The position numbers and the translations under genes were made by a program. Shown piece by piece: positions 55,862 to 64,000 of a stretch of 64,000 bases of DNA. The first letter of the stretch is position 1; every line of letters starts with the position of its first letter. A model generated the notes under the pieces. That model saw only the letters and a program-made list of their open reading frames with translations, was not told the DNA's origin and ran no database searches. This stretch comes from an uncultured Roseicyclus sp. (GTDB lineage: Bacteria > Pseudomonadota > Alphaproteobacteria > Rhodobacterales > Rhodobacteraceae): assembly GCA_947500415.1 (NCBI GenBank), contig CANMRT010000004.1, positions 416,754-480,753 on the forward strand. The letters run 5' to 3'.

Positions 55862-56278
55862 TTACTTGGTGGATGCTGGCGCGGGAGCGGGAGCAGCACC
55901 GCCCGGTACGCCGTTACCCGCAACAATCTCATCCCAGATGTCGCCGAGTCGCGTTGCGATCGCTTCACGTGAATCGCCGTCATCATCGTAGTTGTAGACA
56001 ACGAGGAACGGATCAACCGGGTCGCCTTCGCCTGCGCAAATAAACAGGCCATCCACGACTTCGCCGCGCAGGTCATAGCCACCAATGGTCCAGTTCGACC
56101 GACCGGTGAACCCGTCACCACCGAAGCGCTGGCGGTAAGTGTTGAACGTGGTCTCGGCGTAGTTCATGCAGACGTCAAGGTTCCCGACGGGCGAGAAATC
56201 GGTGACAGTCCAGCCTTCGGCCTGGGCGACACCGGCGGCGGCTACGGAAAGTGCGGCGGCAACGAGTGTGTTTTTCAT
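55862..56278 (-). CDS. Small secreted protein of unknown function
   Basis: Unrecognised 138-residue exported protein with a signal peptide (MKNTLVAAALSVAAAGVAQA, cleavage after AQA). The mature part has two Cys (DVCMNY, LFICAG) probably forming a disulfide, a Tyr/Asp-rich segment (VVYNYDDDGDS), and a Pro/Ala tail. An AAAGGA ribosome site precedes the ATG at 56278. It follows the alcohol dehydrogenase gene on the same strand after 34 bases, so the two may share a transcript. Confidence 0.75.
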   Translation of the reverse strand: MKNTLVAAALSVAAAGVAQAEGWTVTDFSPVGNLDVCMNYAETTFNTYRQRFGGDGFTGRSNWTIGGYDLRGEVVDGLFICAGEGDPVDPFLVVYNYDDDGDSREAIATRLGDIWDEIVAGNGVPGGAAPAPAPASTK

Positions 56279-56312
56279 TAGGGGTCCTTTCAAAAAACTT
56301 TGGGTGGAAGGG

Positions 56313-57425
56313 TTAATAAACGACCACGGACCGGATCGACTTGCCCGCATGCATCAGGTCGAAGCCTTCGTTGATCTGGTCGAGGTTCAGGGTGTGGGTG
56401 ATCATTGGATCGATTTCGATCTTGCCGTCCATGTACCAATCCACGATCTGCGGCACGTCCGTCCGGCCCCTTGCACCGCCAAAGGCTGTGCCACGCCAAG
56501 ACCGGCCGGTCACCAGCTGGAAGGGACGGGTCGAGATTTCGGCACCGGCCGGGGCTACGCCGATTATGATCGACTCACCCCAGCCTTTGTGGGCCGACTC
56601 CAGCGCCGTGCGCATCACGTCGACGTTGCCTGTGGCATCAAAGGTGTAGTCCGCGCCGCCACCTGTCAGCTCGACAAGGTGGCCGACAAGGTCGCCTTTC
56701 ACTTCAGCGGGGTTCACGAAATCAGTCATACCGAAGCGCTTGGCCATCTCGATTTTGCCGGGGTTCAGGTCAACGCCAACGATCTGATCCGCACCCGCAA
56801 GACGCAGACCCTGAATAACGTTCAGGCCAATGCCGCCCAGACCGAACACGATGGCACAGCTGCCGATTTCTACCTTGGCCGTATAAATCACCGCGCCGAT
56901 GCCAGTGGTCACACCGCAGCCGATGTAGCAAATCTTGTCGAACGGCGCGTCCTTGCGGACTTTGGCCAGCGAAACCTCAGGCAGAACCGTGTGATTCGAG
57001 AAGGTCGAGCAGCCCATGTAGTGCAGGATCGGCGTGCCATCGAGCATCGAGAAGCGCGATGTGCCATCTGGCATAAGACCCTGACCTTGGGTCGCGCGAA
57101 CCTTCTGGCAGAGATTAGTTTTCGGATGCAGACAATATTCGCACTCGCGACACTCTGCTGTGTAAAGCGGGATGACGTGATCGCCGGGCTCAAGCGAGGT
57201 CACGCCCGGGCCGACCTCAAGCACGACGCCCGCACCTTCATGGCCCAGAATCGCTGGGAACAGACCTTCGGGGTCCGCGCCTGACAGGGTAAATTCATCG
57301 GTATGGCAAATGCCGGTGGCTTTGATTTCCACCAGAACCTCACCGGCGCGGGGGCCATCAAGGTTCACTTCCATCACTTCAAGCGGTTTGCCCGCTTCCA
57401 GTGCTACAGCGGCACGAGTTCGCAT
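56313..57425 (-). CDS. frmA: Class III alcohol dehydrogenase / S-(hydroxymethyl)glutathione dehydrogenase
   Basis: Zinc-dependent MDR enzyme of 370 residues that oxidises S-hydroxymethylglutathione to S-formylglutathione. Zinc and active-site sequences are [27 protein letters not shown], and the structural-zinc Cys set in [17 protein letters not shown]. The NAD motif is [14 protein letters not shown]. The start [10 protein letters not shown] is chosen by family. Its partner fghA is 3 kb away. The next gene on the same strand is the secreted protein gene at 55862. Confidence 0.94.
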   Translation of the reverse strand: MRTRAAVALEAGKPLEVMEVNLDGPRAGEVLVEIKATGICHTDEFTLSGADPEGLFPAILGHEGAGVVLEVGPGVTSLEPGDHVIPLYTAECRECEYCLHPKTNLCQKVRATQGQGLMPDGTSRFSMLDGTPILHYMGCSTFSNHTVLPEVSLAKVRKDAPFDKICYIGCGVTTGIGAVIYTAKVEIGSCAIVFGLGGIGLNVIQGLRLAGADQIVGVDLNPGKIEMAKRFGMTDFVNPAEVKGDLVGHLVELTGGGADYTFDATGNVDVMRTALESAHKGWGESIIIGVAPAGAEISTRPFQLVTGRSWRGTAFGGARGRTDVPQIVDWYMDGKIEIDPMITHTLNLDQINEGFDLMHAGKSIRSVVVY

Positions 57426-57500
57426 TTTTCCTAGTCCTCCCACAGACTTGCTTTGTCCTCAGACTGTGACAATCTGTAGATCAAAGCAACGGAGGATAGC

Positions 57501-57758
57501 ATGTCCCGGATCGCCCTTGCCGCTCTCATCGCCGTGATCGTCGCGCCCGCGCATGGTGAAGAAGTCGAGGATAGCTGCGGTGCCAATGGCTTTCTTGGAC
57601 TGGTTGGTCAGACAGGTGAGATCGCATCAATGCTGGTTTTGGACCAACCCAGACGCGTCATCGCGCCGGGCAGCATCGTGACATCTGACTATCGGTTGGA
57701 ACGGATCAACTTCGATTTGGACGAGCAAGGCATGATCACCCGAATCTGGTGCGGATAA
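57501..57758 (+). CDS. I78-type peptidase-inhibitor-like protein (first copy)
   Basis: Small exported protein of 85 residues: signal peptide (MSRIALAALIAVIVAPAHG) and a mature domain resembling inhibitor family I78: CGANGFLGLVGQ, RVIAPGSIVTSDYRLERIN, and the C-terminal IWCG. The two mature Cys probably form a disulfide. It begins 75 bases from the start of the divergent frmA gene. Inhibitory activity is inferred. Confidence 0.85.
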   Translation: MSRIALAALIAVIVAPAHGEEVEDSCGANGFLGLVGQTGEIASMLVLDQPRRVIAPGSIVTSDYRLERINFDLDEQGMITRIWCG

Positions 57759-57839
57759 CCTTACCCTACGGGCTCGTGAGTAGTATTTCAGCGCCATCTG
57801 GCCCAACAAACTCCCATATTCATTCACGGAGTTTGACCC

Positions 57840-58202
57840 ATGACTTTTTCGACCAAGGCTATTGCCGCCGCCCTTTTGCTATCTCTTGCCCCCGCCGTTT
57901 CCGGTGCTCAAACCATCGGACACACCGGCCCCGGTTCGTTTCCGATCAACATCGGTGCGCCGGTGATCAACCCTGGTTACGGCCCTGGAGCGCAGCCTGC
58001 ACCCATCCAACCTGTGCAGGGTCAGGATTGCGGCGCGTCGCACTTCCAGTACCTGGTTGGCCTGCATCCAAGCATTTACCCGCTGCCCGCCCATGCCGAA
58101 GTCGTTCATCCCGGCACAATTCGCACGACACAATACATCGAAACGCGGCTGAACGTTGCCATCGGCCAGAATGGCCATGTGGAACGTGTTTATTGCGGCT
58201 AA
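57840..58202 (+). CDS. I78-type peptidase-inhibitor-like protein (second copy)
   Basis: Exported protein of 120 residues with a signal peptide (MTFSTKAIAAALLLSLAPAVSG), a Gly/Pro-rich linker (about 25-60) and a C-terminal I78-like domain: CGASHFQYLVGL, HPGTIRTTQYIETRLNVAI, VYCG. The core parallels that of the gene 82 bases upstream, so this is a tandem duplication with an added linker. It is a member of a divergent pair and not obviously an enzyme. Confidence 0.82.
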   Translation: MTFSTKAIAAALLLSLAPAVSGAQTIGHTGPGSFPINIGAPVINPGYGPGAQPAPIQPVQGQDCGASHFQYLVGLHPSIYPLPAHAEVVHPGTIRTTQYIETRLNVAIGQNGHVERVYCG

Positions 58203-58217
58203 CGGATGGTCTGCGCG

Positions 58218-58236
58218 GGCGGCCTTGCGCCGCCCC
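58218..58236 (+). repeat. GC hairpin in the rimP leader
   Basis: GGGCGGC (58218-58224) and GCCGCCC (58230-58236) form a perfect stem with a five-base loop, without a following T-tract. It lies 15 bases past the second I78-like gene stop and upstream of the terminator hairpin at 58299. Confidence 0.55.
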
Positions 58237-58298
58237 CTGATTCCCCCTATATCCGCCTCAACAGCGGCGTCGGACACTCCGACACCACCGACACTTTC

Positions 58299-58323
58299 AG
58301 CGGGCCGCACGGCCCGCTTTTTC
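58299..58323 (+). terminator. Rho-independent terminator just upstream of rimP
   Basis: AGCGGGCC (58299-58306) pairs with GGCCCGCT (58311-58318) around GCAC, followed by a T run (58318-58322). It ends 27 bases before the rimP ATG, leaving little room for a separate promoter, so it may act as an attenuator in the leader of the rimP-nusA-infB operon as well as end the I78-like transcript. Confidence 0.8.
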
Positions 58324-58349
58324 GTTTCTAGGACCCTACAGATACGCGC

Positions 58350-58934
58350 ATGTCAGATCTGATTGCCAAAACCTCCATGGACCGCCGGATGGCGGAGATC
58401 ATCACGCCCTCGATCGAGGCGCTGGGGTTTGAGGTCGTGCGCATCCGAGTGATGGGCGGCAAGACAAGCACCTTGCAGGTCATGGCCGAACGCCCGGAAG
58501 GCGGCATCGACGTCGATGAATGCGCGCAAATTTCCAACGCAATCTCTGTGCTCTTGGATGTTGAAGACCCGCTTGAAGATGCCTACGCGCTTGAGGTCTC
58601 CAGTCCCGGTATCGACCGCCCCCTGACCCGTCTGAAGGATTTCGAGACCTTCGAAGGCTACGAGGTCAAGCTTGAGACGACCGAGATGATCGGCGGACAG
58701 CGCCGCTTCAAAGGTGTGCTGGCCGGTGTCGAAGGCGATGAGGTTCTGGTGAACCTTGAACAAGGCAATGAAACTGTCACCGTTGGCCTCAATTTCGATT
58801 GGCTCAGCGATGCGAAGTTGGTCCTGACAGACGACCTGATCAAAGAGATGCTCAAGCAACGCAAAGACGCTGGCATCATCGACGAAACCCAATTTGACGA
58901 GATCGAGGAAGAGCCCTCGAAGCCTGAGGAGTAA
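58350..58934 (+). CDS. rimP: Ribosome maturation factor RimP
   Basis: Needed for 30S subunit maturation. It is a 194-residue protein with the N-terminal alpha/beta domain ([29 protein letters not shown]) and a C-terminal SH3-like domain ([34 protein letters not shown]). It has an acidic C-terminal tail. nusA follows five bases after its stop, so they are in one operon. Confidence 0.95.
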   Translation: MSDLIAKTSMDRRMAEIITPSIEALGFEVVRIRVMGGKTSTLQVMAERPEGGIDVDECAQISNAISVLLDVEDPLEDAYALEVSSPGIDRPLTRLKDFETFEGYEVKLETTEMIGGQRRFKGVLAGVEGDEVLVNLEQGNETVTVGLNFDWLSDAKLVLTDDLIKEMLKQRKDAGIIDETQFDEIEEEPSKPEE

Positions 58935-58939
58935 GACCC

Positions 58940-60712
58940 ATGGCCATCACATCAGCCAACCAGTTGGAGCTGCTGCAAACTGCAGAAGCCGTTGCCCGCG
59001 AAAAGATGATCGACCCCAATCTGGTGGTCGAGGCGATGGAAGAATCGCTCGCCCGTGCCGCGAAGTCCCGCTACGGGTCCGAGCTTGATATCCGCGTCTC
59101 AATCGACCGCAAAACCGGCCGCGCCACCTTCACCCGTGTGCGCACCGTGACGGATCCTGAGGTTCTGGAAAACGACAAGGCCGAGATGCTGCCAGATGAG
59201 GCGACCGCGCTGATCAAAGGCGACCGTCCGAATGTCGTCGTCTTCAACGCGAAGTCCCACATCTACGACGAAGAAGGCGAGTTGGTGGAAACGAAGGACG
59301 TGAAGCGTTTCGTTCTGCGCGCACCGACAGAAAACGACCGCATTCTCTCCGAAGGGGTCGATCAGAATATTGAGCCTGTCCTGGGTGACATGATCGCTGA
59401 CGAAGTGCCGCCCGTGGAAATGGGTCGTATCGCCGCGCAGTCCGCCAAGCAGGTCATCCTGCAAAAGGTGCGCGAAGCCGAGCGGGATCGTCAGTACGCC
59501 GAGTTCAAGGACCGCGTGGGCGAGATCATCAACGGCGTCGTCAAGCGTGAGGAATACGGCAACGTTATCGTCGACGTGGGTGCCGGTGAGGCGCAACTGC
59601 GCCGGAATGAGAAGATCGGCCGCGAAGCCTATCGCAACGGCGACCGTATCCGCTGCTACATTAAAGATGTGCGGCGCGAGAATCGCGGCCACCAGATCTT
59701 CCTGTCGCGCACCGCGCCGGAGTTCATGGCCGAGCTGTTCAAGATGGAAGTGCCCGAGATTTACGACGGTATCATCGAGATCAAGGCCGTCGCACGCGAC
59801 CCCGGTTCGCGCGCCAAGATCGCCGTTATCTCCTACGACAACGGCATCGACCCCGTCGGCGCCTGTGTTGGTATGCGTGGGTCCCGCGTGCAGGCGGTTG
59901 TGAACGAGCTTCAGGGTGAGAAAATCGACATCATCCCGTGGAACGAAGACGCGCCGACCTTCCTTGTGAACGCGCTTCAGCCCGCTGAGGTGACGAAGGT
60001 GGTTCTGGACGAAGACGCCGGCAAGATCGAAGTCGTTGTCCCGGATGAGCAGCTTTCGCTGGCCATTGGCCGTCGCGGCCAGAACGTGCGCCTCGCTTCG
60101 CAGCTGACAAACCTCGACATCGATATCCTCACTGAGGAAGAAGAATCGAAGCGTCGTCAGGCAGAGTTCGAAGAACGTACGAAGCTGTTCATGGACACGC
60201 TTGACCTCGACGAATTCTTCGCACAGCTGCTGGTGTCTGAAGGCTTCACGGCGCTCGAAGAAGTGGCCTACGTAGAAGTGGACGAACTGCTGGTCATCGA
60301 CGGCGTTGATGCAGACACCGCTAATGAGCTTCAGGCCCGTGCCCGCGACTACCTGGAAGAGCAGAACAAGAAGGCTCTGGAACAGGCGAAAGAGATGGGC
60401 GTCGAAGACAGCCTGGTTGCATTTGAAGGCCTGACGCCCCAAATGTTGCTGGCCCTTGGTGAAGATGGCGTGAAAACGCTGGAAGATTTCGCCACCTGCG
60501 CGGATTGGGAACTGGCCGGCGGCTGGACAACCGTAGACGGTGAGCGCGTCAAGGACGACGGCCTTCTGGAACCCTTTGATGTGTCGCTTGAGGAGGCGCA
60601 GAATATGGTGATGACCGCACGCCTTCAGCTTGGCTGGGTAACGATCGAGGAACTTGAGGCGCAAGCCGCCGCCGAAGCCGAAGCCGCAACCGAGGAGTTG
60701 GCAGAGGGCTAA
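58940..60712 (+). CDS. nusA: Transcription termination/antitermination factor NusA
   Basis: Elongation factor binding RNA polymerase, 590 residues. The N-terminal domain (about 1-130) is followed by S1 (about 135-200; [20 protein letters not shown]), two KH domains ([19 protein letters not shown] and [17 protein letters not shown]), and a long C-terminal region with acidic/helix-hairpin repeats (about 350-590). The extended C-terminus is typical of alphaproteobacteria. It is the second gene of the rimP-nusA-ylxR-infB operon. Confidence 0.97.
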   Translation: MAITSANQLELLQTAEAVAREKMIDPNLVVEAMEESLARAAKSRYGSELDIRVSIDRKTGRATFTRVRTVTDPEVLENDKAEMLPDEATALIKGDRPNVVVFNAKSHIYDEEGELVETKDVKRFVLRAPTENDRILSEGVDQNIEPVLGDMIADEVPPVEMGRIAAQSAKQVILQKVREAERDRQYAEFKDRVGEIINGVVKREEYGNVIVDVGAGEAQLRRNEKIGREAYRNGDRIRCYIKDVRRENRGHQIFLSRTAPEFMAELFKMEVPEIYDGIIEIKAVARDPGSRAKIAVISYDNGIDPVGACVGMRGSRVQAVVNELQGEKIDIIPWNEDAPTFLVNALQPAEVTKVVLDEDAGKIEVVVPDEQLSLAIGRRGQNVRLASQLTNLDIDILTEEEESKRRQAEFEERTKLFMDTLDLDEFFAQLLVSEGFTALEEVAYVEVDELLVIDGVDADTANELQARARDYLEEQNKKALEQAKEMGVEDSLVAFEGLTPQMLLALGEDGVKTLEDFATCADWELAGGWTTVDGERVKDDGLLEPFDVSLEEAQNMVMTARLQLGWVTIEELEAQAAAEAEAATEELAEG

Positions 60713-60736
60713 CGCCCTCTTGCCCGGCGCGCGCCC

Positions 60737-61369
60737 ATGAGCCGCGGTGGCCGAAATAAGGACCAAAGCGATGGTCCTGAACGCAAGTGCATCGCCACGG
60801 GTGAGGTCGCGCCAAAACGCGGCCTGATCCGGTTTGTGGTGGCGCCAGACGGTCAGATCGCGCCGGACATTCTGGAACGGCTGCCCGGTCGCGGTATTTG
60901 GGTGAGTGCGGATCGTGCGGCGATGGAGCTGGCCGTGAAGAAGAACCTCTTCTCACGTGCGGCCAAGCAGCAGGTTCAAGTGCCCGAAGATCTGGTGGAC
61001 CGGGTCGAGGCCGCGTTGGCCCGCCGCGTCACCGATCTGATCGCACTTAATCGCAAAGCTGGCGGTGCGATCGCGGGCTTTGAAAAGGTGAAGGACTGGT
61101 TGGCCACAAAGAAGGTCGCGGTCCTGCTTCAAGCCTCCGACGGCTCGGAGCGTGGAAAATCGAAACTTTGGACCCCGGAAGGGGCCCGATATTTTAGCGT
61201 CCTGACTGCCCAGGAATTGGGTTTGGCATTCGGACGCCAAAGTGTGATACATGGCGCGCTTGCCGCTGGTGGACTCGCCCCCCGTGTTGTAGAGGGGGCC
61301 GCGAAACTCCAGGGACTGCGCATTGCAGACGGTGGCCAGACCACCGGGAAAGACAGAAAGAACGCATGA
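60737..61369 (+). CDS. YlxR-family (DUF448) RNA-binding protein with C-terminal L7Ae-like region
   Basis: Protein of 210 residues. The N-terminal YlxR domain (about 12-85) has [21 protein letters not shown] and [16 protein letters not shown]. The C-terminal half (about 90-190) resembles the L7Ae/YlxQ fold often fused or adjacent to it ([20 protein letters not shown]). It overlaps infB by four bases in the conserved operon. It is thought to bind RNA; the precise role is unknown. Confidence 0.9.
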   Translation: MSRGGRNKDQSDGPERKCIATGEVAPKRGLIRFVVAPDGQIAPDILERLPGRGIWVSADRAAMELAVKKNLFSRAAKQQVQVPEDLVDRVEAALARRVTDLIALNRKAGGAIAGFEKVKDWLATKKVAVLLQASDGSERGKSKLWTPEGARYFSVLTAQELGLAFGRQSVIHGALAAGGLAPRVVEGAAKLQGLRIADGGQTTGKDRKNA

Positions 61370-63846
61370 GCGATCAGGACGGAAAGAAACCCCTTGGCCT
61401 CTCTGGTGGGGCGCGGTCAGGCCGTGTGAACCAGAGCTTCTCGCGCGGACGTACAAAGTCCGTGGTGGTTGAGACCAAGCGCAAGCGTGTAATGGTACCG
61501 AAAGCCGGTGCCCAGTCGGCGGCTGCGCAGAATGCCGAAGGCGGCAAGCGTGAGAAGTCGGTGCCCGACGCAGAGATGGAGCGCCGTCTTAAGGCGTTGC
61601 AGAACGCTAAGGCCCGCGAAGTCGAAGACGAGCAACGCCGTGTTGCCGAAGAGCGTGAGCGCGAAGAAGAACGCGCCCGCCGTCGCGCCGAGGCGGAAGC
61701 CAAGGAACGCGAAGAGCGTGAGCGTGAAGAAGCGCTCAAGGCCAAGGAAGAAGAAGACGCGCGCCGCAAGGCCGAGGATGAGGCGCGCCGCAGCGCGCCA
61801 CCCGCAGCCGATGCAGCAGCAGCCGCTGCGCCCGCCGCAGGGGCAGCCGCCCCGCGTGGTGGTGGCAAAGCCGCTCCAGCCCGGCGCGAGCCTGAGCGTG
61901 ACAACAAGCGCAACGAGCGTGGCCGCGGCAACGACGGCGGTGGACGCCGTTCCGGCAAGCTGACCGTCAATCAGGCAATGGCCGGTGGCGAAGGTGGTCG
62001 TCAACGCTCCATGGCTGCGATGAAGCGCAAACAGGAACGTCAGCGTCAGAAGGCGATGGGCGGACCCGTTGATCGTGAAAAGGTCATCCGTGACGTTCAG
62101 GTGCCTGAGACGATCATCGTCTCGGAACTTGCCAATCGCATGTCTGAACGCGTCGCCGACGTTGTGAAGTCGCTGATGAACAACGGCATGATGATCACGC
62201 AGAACCAGCCTATCGATGCCGATACTGCTGAACTGATCGTCGAAGAGTTTGGCCACCGCGTGCAGCGTGTGTCCGACGCCGACGTTGAGGATGTGATCGA
62301 CGCTGTTGAGGACAAGGAAGAAGACCTCGAAGCGCGGCCCCCGGTCATCACGATCATGGGCCACGTTGACCACGGCAAGACCTCACTGCTCGACCGTATC
62401 CGTCAGGCCAATGTGGTCTCGGGCGAAGCGGGCGGCATTACTCAGCACATCGGGGCCTATCAGGTCACCACCGAGTCTGGCGCCGTTCTGTCCTTCCTCG
62501 ATACTCCCGGCCACGCGGCGTTCACGTCGATGCGGGCCCGTGGTGCCCAGGTGACCGACATCGTGGTTCTGGTTGTTGCGGCGGACGACGCTGTGATGCC
62601 CCAGACGATCGAGGCCATTGCCCACGCGAAAGCGGCTGAGGTTCCGATGATCGTGGCGATCAACAAGATCGACCGTGAAGCGGCTGATCCGATGAAAGTT
62701 CGCACAGACCTTCTGCAGCACGAAGTCATCGTAGAGGCGATGTCGGGCGAAGTGCAGGACGTCGAAGTTTCGGCCATGACGGGCCAGGGTCTGCCAGAAC
62801 TGCTCGAAGCCATCGCGCTTCAGGCGGAACTGCTGGAATTGAAAGCCAATCCGAAACGTGCCGCACAGGGTGCCGTGATCGAAGCGCAGCTGGATGTGGG
62901 TCGCGGCCCTGTCGCAACCGTGCTCATCGAGAACGGCACGCTCAAACAGGGCGATATCTTCGTCGTGGGTGAGCAGTGGGGTAAGGTTCGCGCGCTGGTT
63001 AACGACCAGGGCGAACGCGTCAAAGAAGCGGGCCCCTCGGTTCCGGTTGAGGTTCTTGGCCTCAACGGCACGCCTGAGGCCGGTGACGTCCTCAACGTGG
63101 TCGATACCGAAGCACAGGCCCGCGAAATCGCAGAATACCGCGAGCAAGCTGCCAAAGACAAGCGCGCCGCCGCCGGTGCCGCAACGACTCTCGATCAGCT
63201 GCTGGCCAATGCCAAGGCGGATGAAAATGTGTCCGAGCTGCAGATCGTGGTGAAGGCCGACGTTCAAGGCTCTGCCGAGGCGATTGTTCAGGCGCTTGAG
63301 AAGATCGGCAACGATGAGGTTCGCGTGCGCGTGCTGCACTACGGTGTGGGTGCGATCACGGAATCGGACATTGGTCTGGCAGAAGCCTCCGGCACACCGG
63401 TTATCGGTTTCAACGTGCGTGCCAATGCGCCTGCGCGCGCCTCGGCCAACCAGAAGGGCGTGGAAATCCGCTACTACAGTGTGATCTACGACCTCGTGGA
63501 CGACGTGAAAGCCGCGGCCTCTGGTCTGCTGGGTGCTGAGATCCGCGAAAACTTCATCGGCTACGCCACAATCAAGGAAACATTCCGCGTCACGGGCGTC
63601 GGAACGGTTGCTGGTTGTCTCGTCACCGAAGGGGTTGCCCGCCGCTCTGCCGGTGTACGCCTCCTGCGCGACGATGTGGTGATCCACGAAGGCACGCTGA
63701 AGACCCTCAAGCGCTTCAAGGACGAAGTGAAAGAGGTTCAGTCCGGTCAGGAATGCGGCATGGCGTTCGAGAACTACGATGACATCCGTCCGGATGACGT
63801 CATCGAGATCTTCGAACGGGAAGAAGTTGAACGTTCTCTCACATAA
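61366..63846 (+). CDS. infB: Translation initiation factor IF-2
   Basis: GTPase that places initiator tRNA on the 30S subunit, 826 residues. The N-terminal part (about 1-310) is charged, Lys/Arg/Glu/Ala-rich and largely helical or disordered. The G domain begins with G1 [12 protein letters not shown] (331-342), then DTPGHAAF (about 378) and NKID (about 431), followed by domains II-IV to residue 826. It ends the operon and is followed by a strong terminator, not by rbfA. Confidence 0.97.
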   Translation: MSDQDGKKPLGLSGGARSGRVNQSFSRGRTKSVVVETKRKRVMVPKAGAQSAAAQNAEGGKREKSVPDAEMERRLKALQNAKAREVEDEQRRVAEEREREEERARRRAEAEAKEREEREREEALKAKEEEDARRKAEDEARRSAPPAADAAAAAAPAAGAAAPRGGGKAAPARREPERDNKRNERGRGNDGGGRRSGKLTVNQAMAGGEGGRQRSMAAMKRKQERQRQKAMGGPVDREKVIRDVQVPETIIVSELANRMSERVADVVKSLMNNGMMITQNQPIDADTAELIVEEFGHRVQRVSDADVEDVIDAVEDKEEDLEARPPVITIMGHVDHGKTSLLDRIRQANVVSGEAGGITQHIGAYQVTTESGAVLSFLDTPGHAAFTSMRARGAQVTDIVVLVVAADDAVMPQTIEAIAHAKAAEVPMIVAINKIDREAADPMKVRTDLLQHEVIVEAMSGEVQDVEVSAMTGQGLPELLEAIALQAELLELKANPKRAAQGAVIEAQLDVGRGPVATVLIENGTLKQGDIFVVGEQWGKVRALVNDQGERVKEAGPSVPVEVLGLNGTPEAGDVLNVVDTEAQAREIAEYREQAAKDKRAAAGAATTLDQLLANAKADENVSELQIVVKADVQGSAEAIVQALEKIGNDEVRVRVLHYGVGAITESDIGLAEASGTPVIGFNVRANAPARASANQKGVEIRYYSVIYDLVDDVKAAASGLLGAEIRENFIGYATIKETFRVTGVGTVAGCLVTEGVARRSAGVRLLRDDVVIHEGTLKTLKRFKDEVKEVQSGQECGMAFENYDDIRPDDVIEIFEREEVERSLT

Positions 63847-63868
63847 AGCCTAGCCTTCAAGATTATGA

Positions 63869-63898
63869 AAAGGGCGCCCGATTGCGGCGCCCTTTTTT
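63869..63898 (+). terminator. Rho-independent terminator of the infB operon
   Basis: AAAGGGCGCC (63869-63878) pairs with GGCGCCCTTT (63886-63895) around a seven-base loop, and the T run continues to 63898. It begins 22 bases past the infB stop and looks strong on both strands. Confidence 0.9.
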
Positions 63899-63910
63899 GT
63901 TCCGCAAACG

Positions 63911-63934
63911 AAAAGGACGCCCCGAAGGGCGCCC
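63911..63934 (-). terminator. Rho-independent terminator with UUCG-type loop, minus strand
   Basis: GGACGCCC (63915-63922) pairs with GGGCGCCC (63927-63934), one wobble, around CGAA on the plus strand, which reads TTCG in the minus-strand RNA. AAAA (63911-63914) supplies the T-tract. It is 30 bases past the stop of the leftward gene at the right edge, back to back with the infB terminator. Confidence 0.85.
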
Positions 63935-63963
63935 GTTCCTGCGAGGGAGAGAGATAGTATTGG

Positions 63964-64000
63964 TTACTCGTTTTCGAGGGACTGCAGACGCAGGAGTTCG
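63964..64000 (-). CDS. C-terminal end of an unidentified leftward gene, cut by the window edge
   Basis: Eleven codons read ELLRLQSLENE before a TAA at 63964-63966 on the minus strand. The call rests on the strong minus-strand terminator 30 bases downstream, which needs an incoming transcript. Too little is visible to name the product. Confidence 0.4.
   Translation of the reverse strand, partial: ELLRLQSLENE

Noticed and set aside
59099..60766. A 555-codon open frame on the minus strand across nusA
   Set aside because: It is the antisense shadow of a well-supported gene in high-GC DNA, has no recognisable domain and no ribosome site.
62383..63687. A 434-codon open frame antisense to infB
   Set aside because: Shadow of the IF-2 gene; no family features.

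Overview
The window is gene-dense chromosomal DNA of high GC (roughly 60%) from an alphaproteobacterium. It is most likely a marine member of the Rhodobacteraceae (Roseobacter group). The pointers are a petP-petR pair, the xseB-ispA-dxs isoprenoid block, DUF2794 and DUF6478-type proteins typical of this family, a rimP-nusA-ylxR-infB operon, and a bacterial voltage-gated sodium channel of the NavSp1/NavAb type. I see no insertion sequence, prophage, CRISPR array, rRNA, tRNA or plasmid gene. No gene-free stretch exceeds 300 bases; the longest is 28555-28830.

Layout. 1-5.3 kb: partial beta carbonic anhydrase, M17 aminopeptidase plus NlpC/P60 hydrolase, DUF2794, a secreted cupin and ilvE. 5.5-10.7 kb: petP, petR, an HDAC-like deacetylase, xseB, ispA and dxs, all rightward and tightly packed. 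10.7-21.6 kb: twelve closely spaced leftward genes (hslO, Nudix, CCA-adding enzyme, LysE-type exporter, two ABC exporter halves, P-loop ATPase, VOC protein, RNA methyltransferase, sodium channel, Crp/Fnr regulator, DUF2892). 21.8-30.7 kb: a surface-polysaccharide and nucleotide-sugar region (GT4, galE, UDP-glucuronate 4-epimerase, GT8, UDP-xylose synthase, UDP-glucose dehydrogenase, arabinose-5-phosphate isomerase). 30.7-32.5 kb: a signalling pair, a REC-PP2C phosphatase diverging from a stand-alone HPt protein. 32.5-46.1 kb: housekeeping metabolism (ilvA, argG, SCP2-like, fadH, ilvD, accD, folC) mixed with membrane proteins and lipoproteins. 46.1-57.4 kb: accessory functions (CAT-like acyltransferase, lipoprotein cytochrome c with an FNR box, ASCH protein, zapE, MFS, ornithine-cyclodeaminase-like enzyme, HAD, S-formylglutathione hydrolase, AEC transporter, TetR, LabA-like NYN protein, glutathione-dependent formaldehyde dehydrogenase). 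57.5-58.2 kb: two tandem I78-type protease-inhibitor-like proteins. 58.3-63.9 kb: the rimP-nusA-ylxR-infB operon, ending in a strong terminator that sits back to back with the terminator of a leftward gene running off the right edge.

How genes work together. Ugd, UDP-xylose synthase, UDP-glucuronate 4-epimerase and GalE together can turn UDP-glucose into UDP-glucuronate, -xylose, -galacturonate and -galactose for the neighbouring glycosyltransferases. FghA and the class III alcohol dehydrogenase are the last two steps of glutathione-linked formaldehyde oxidation. IspA and Dxs are early isoprenoid steps. IlvE, IlvA and IlvD are branched-chain amino acid enzymes at three separate loci. The most notable items are the sodium channel translationally coupled to a Crp/Fnr regulator, the perfect FNR box before the cytochrome c gene, the REC-PP2C/HPt pair, several near-perfect operator-like palindromes in divergent intergenic regions, and four convergent gene pairs that share their stop codons.
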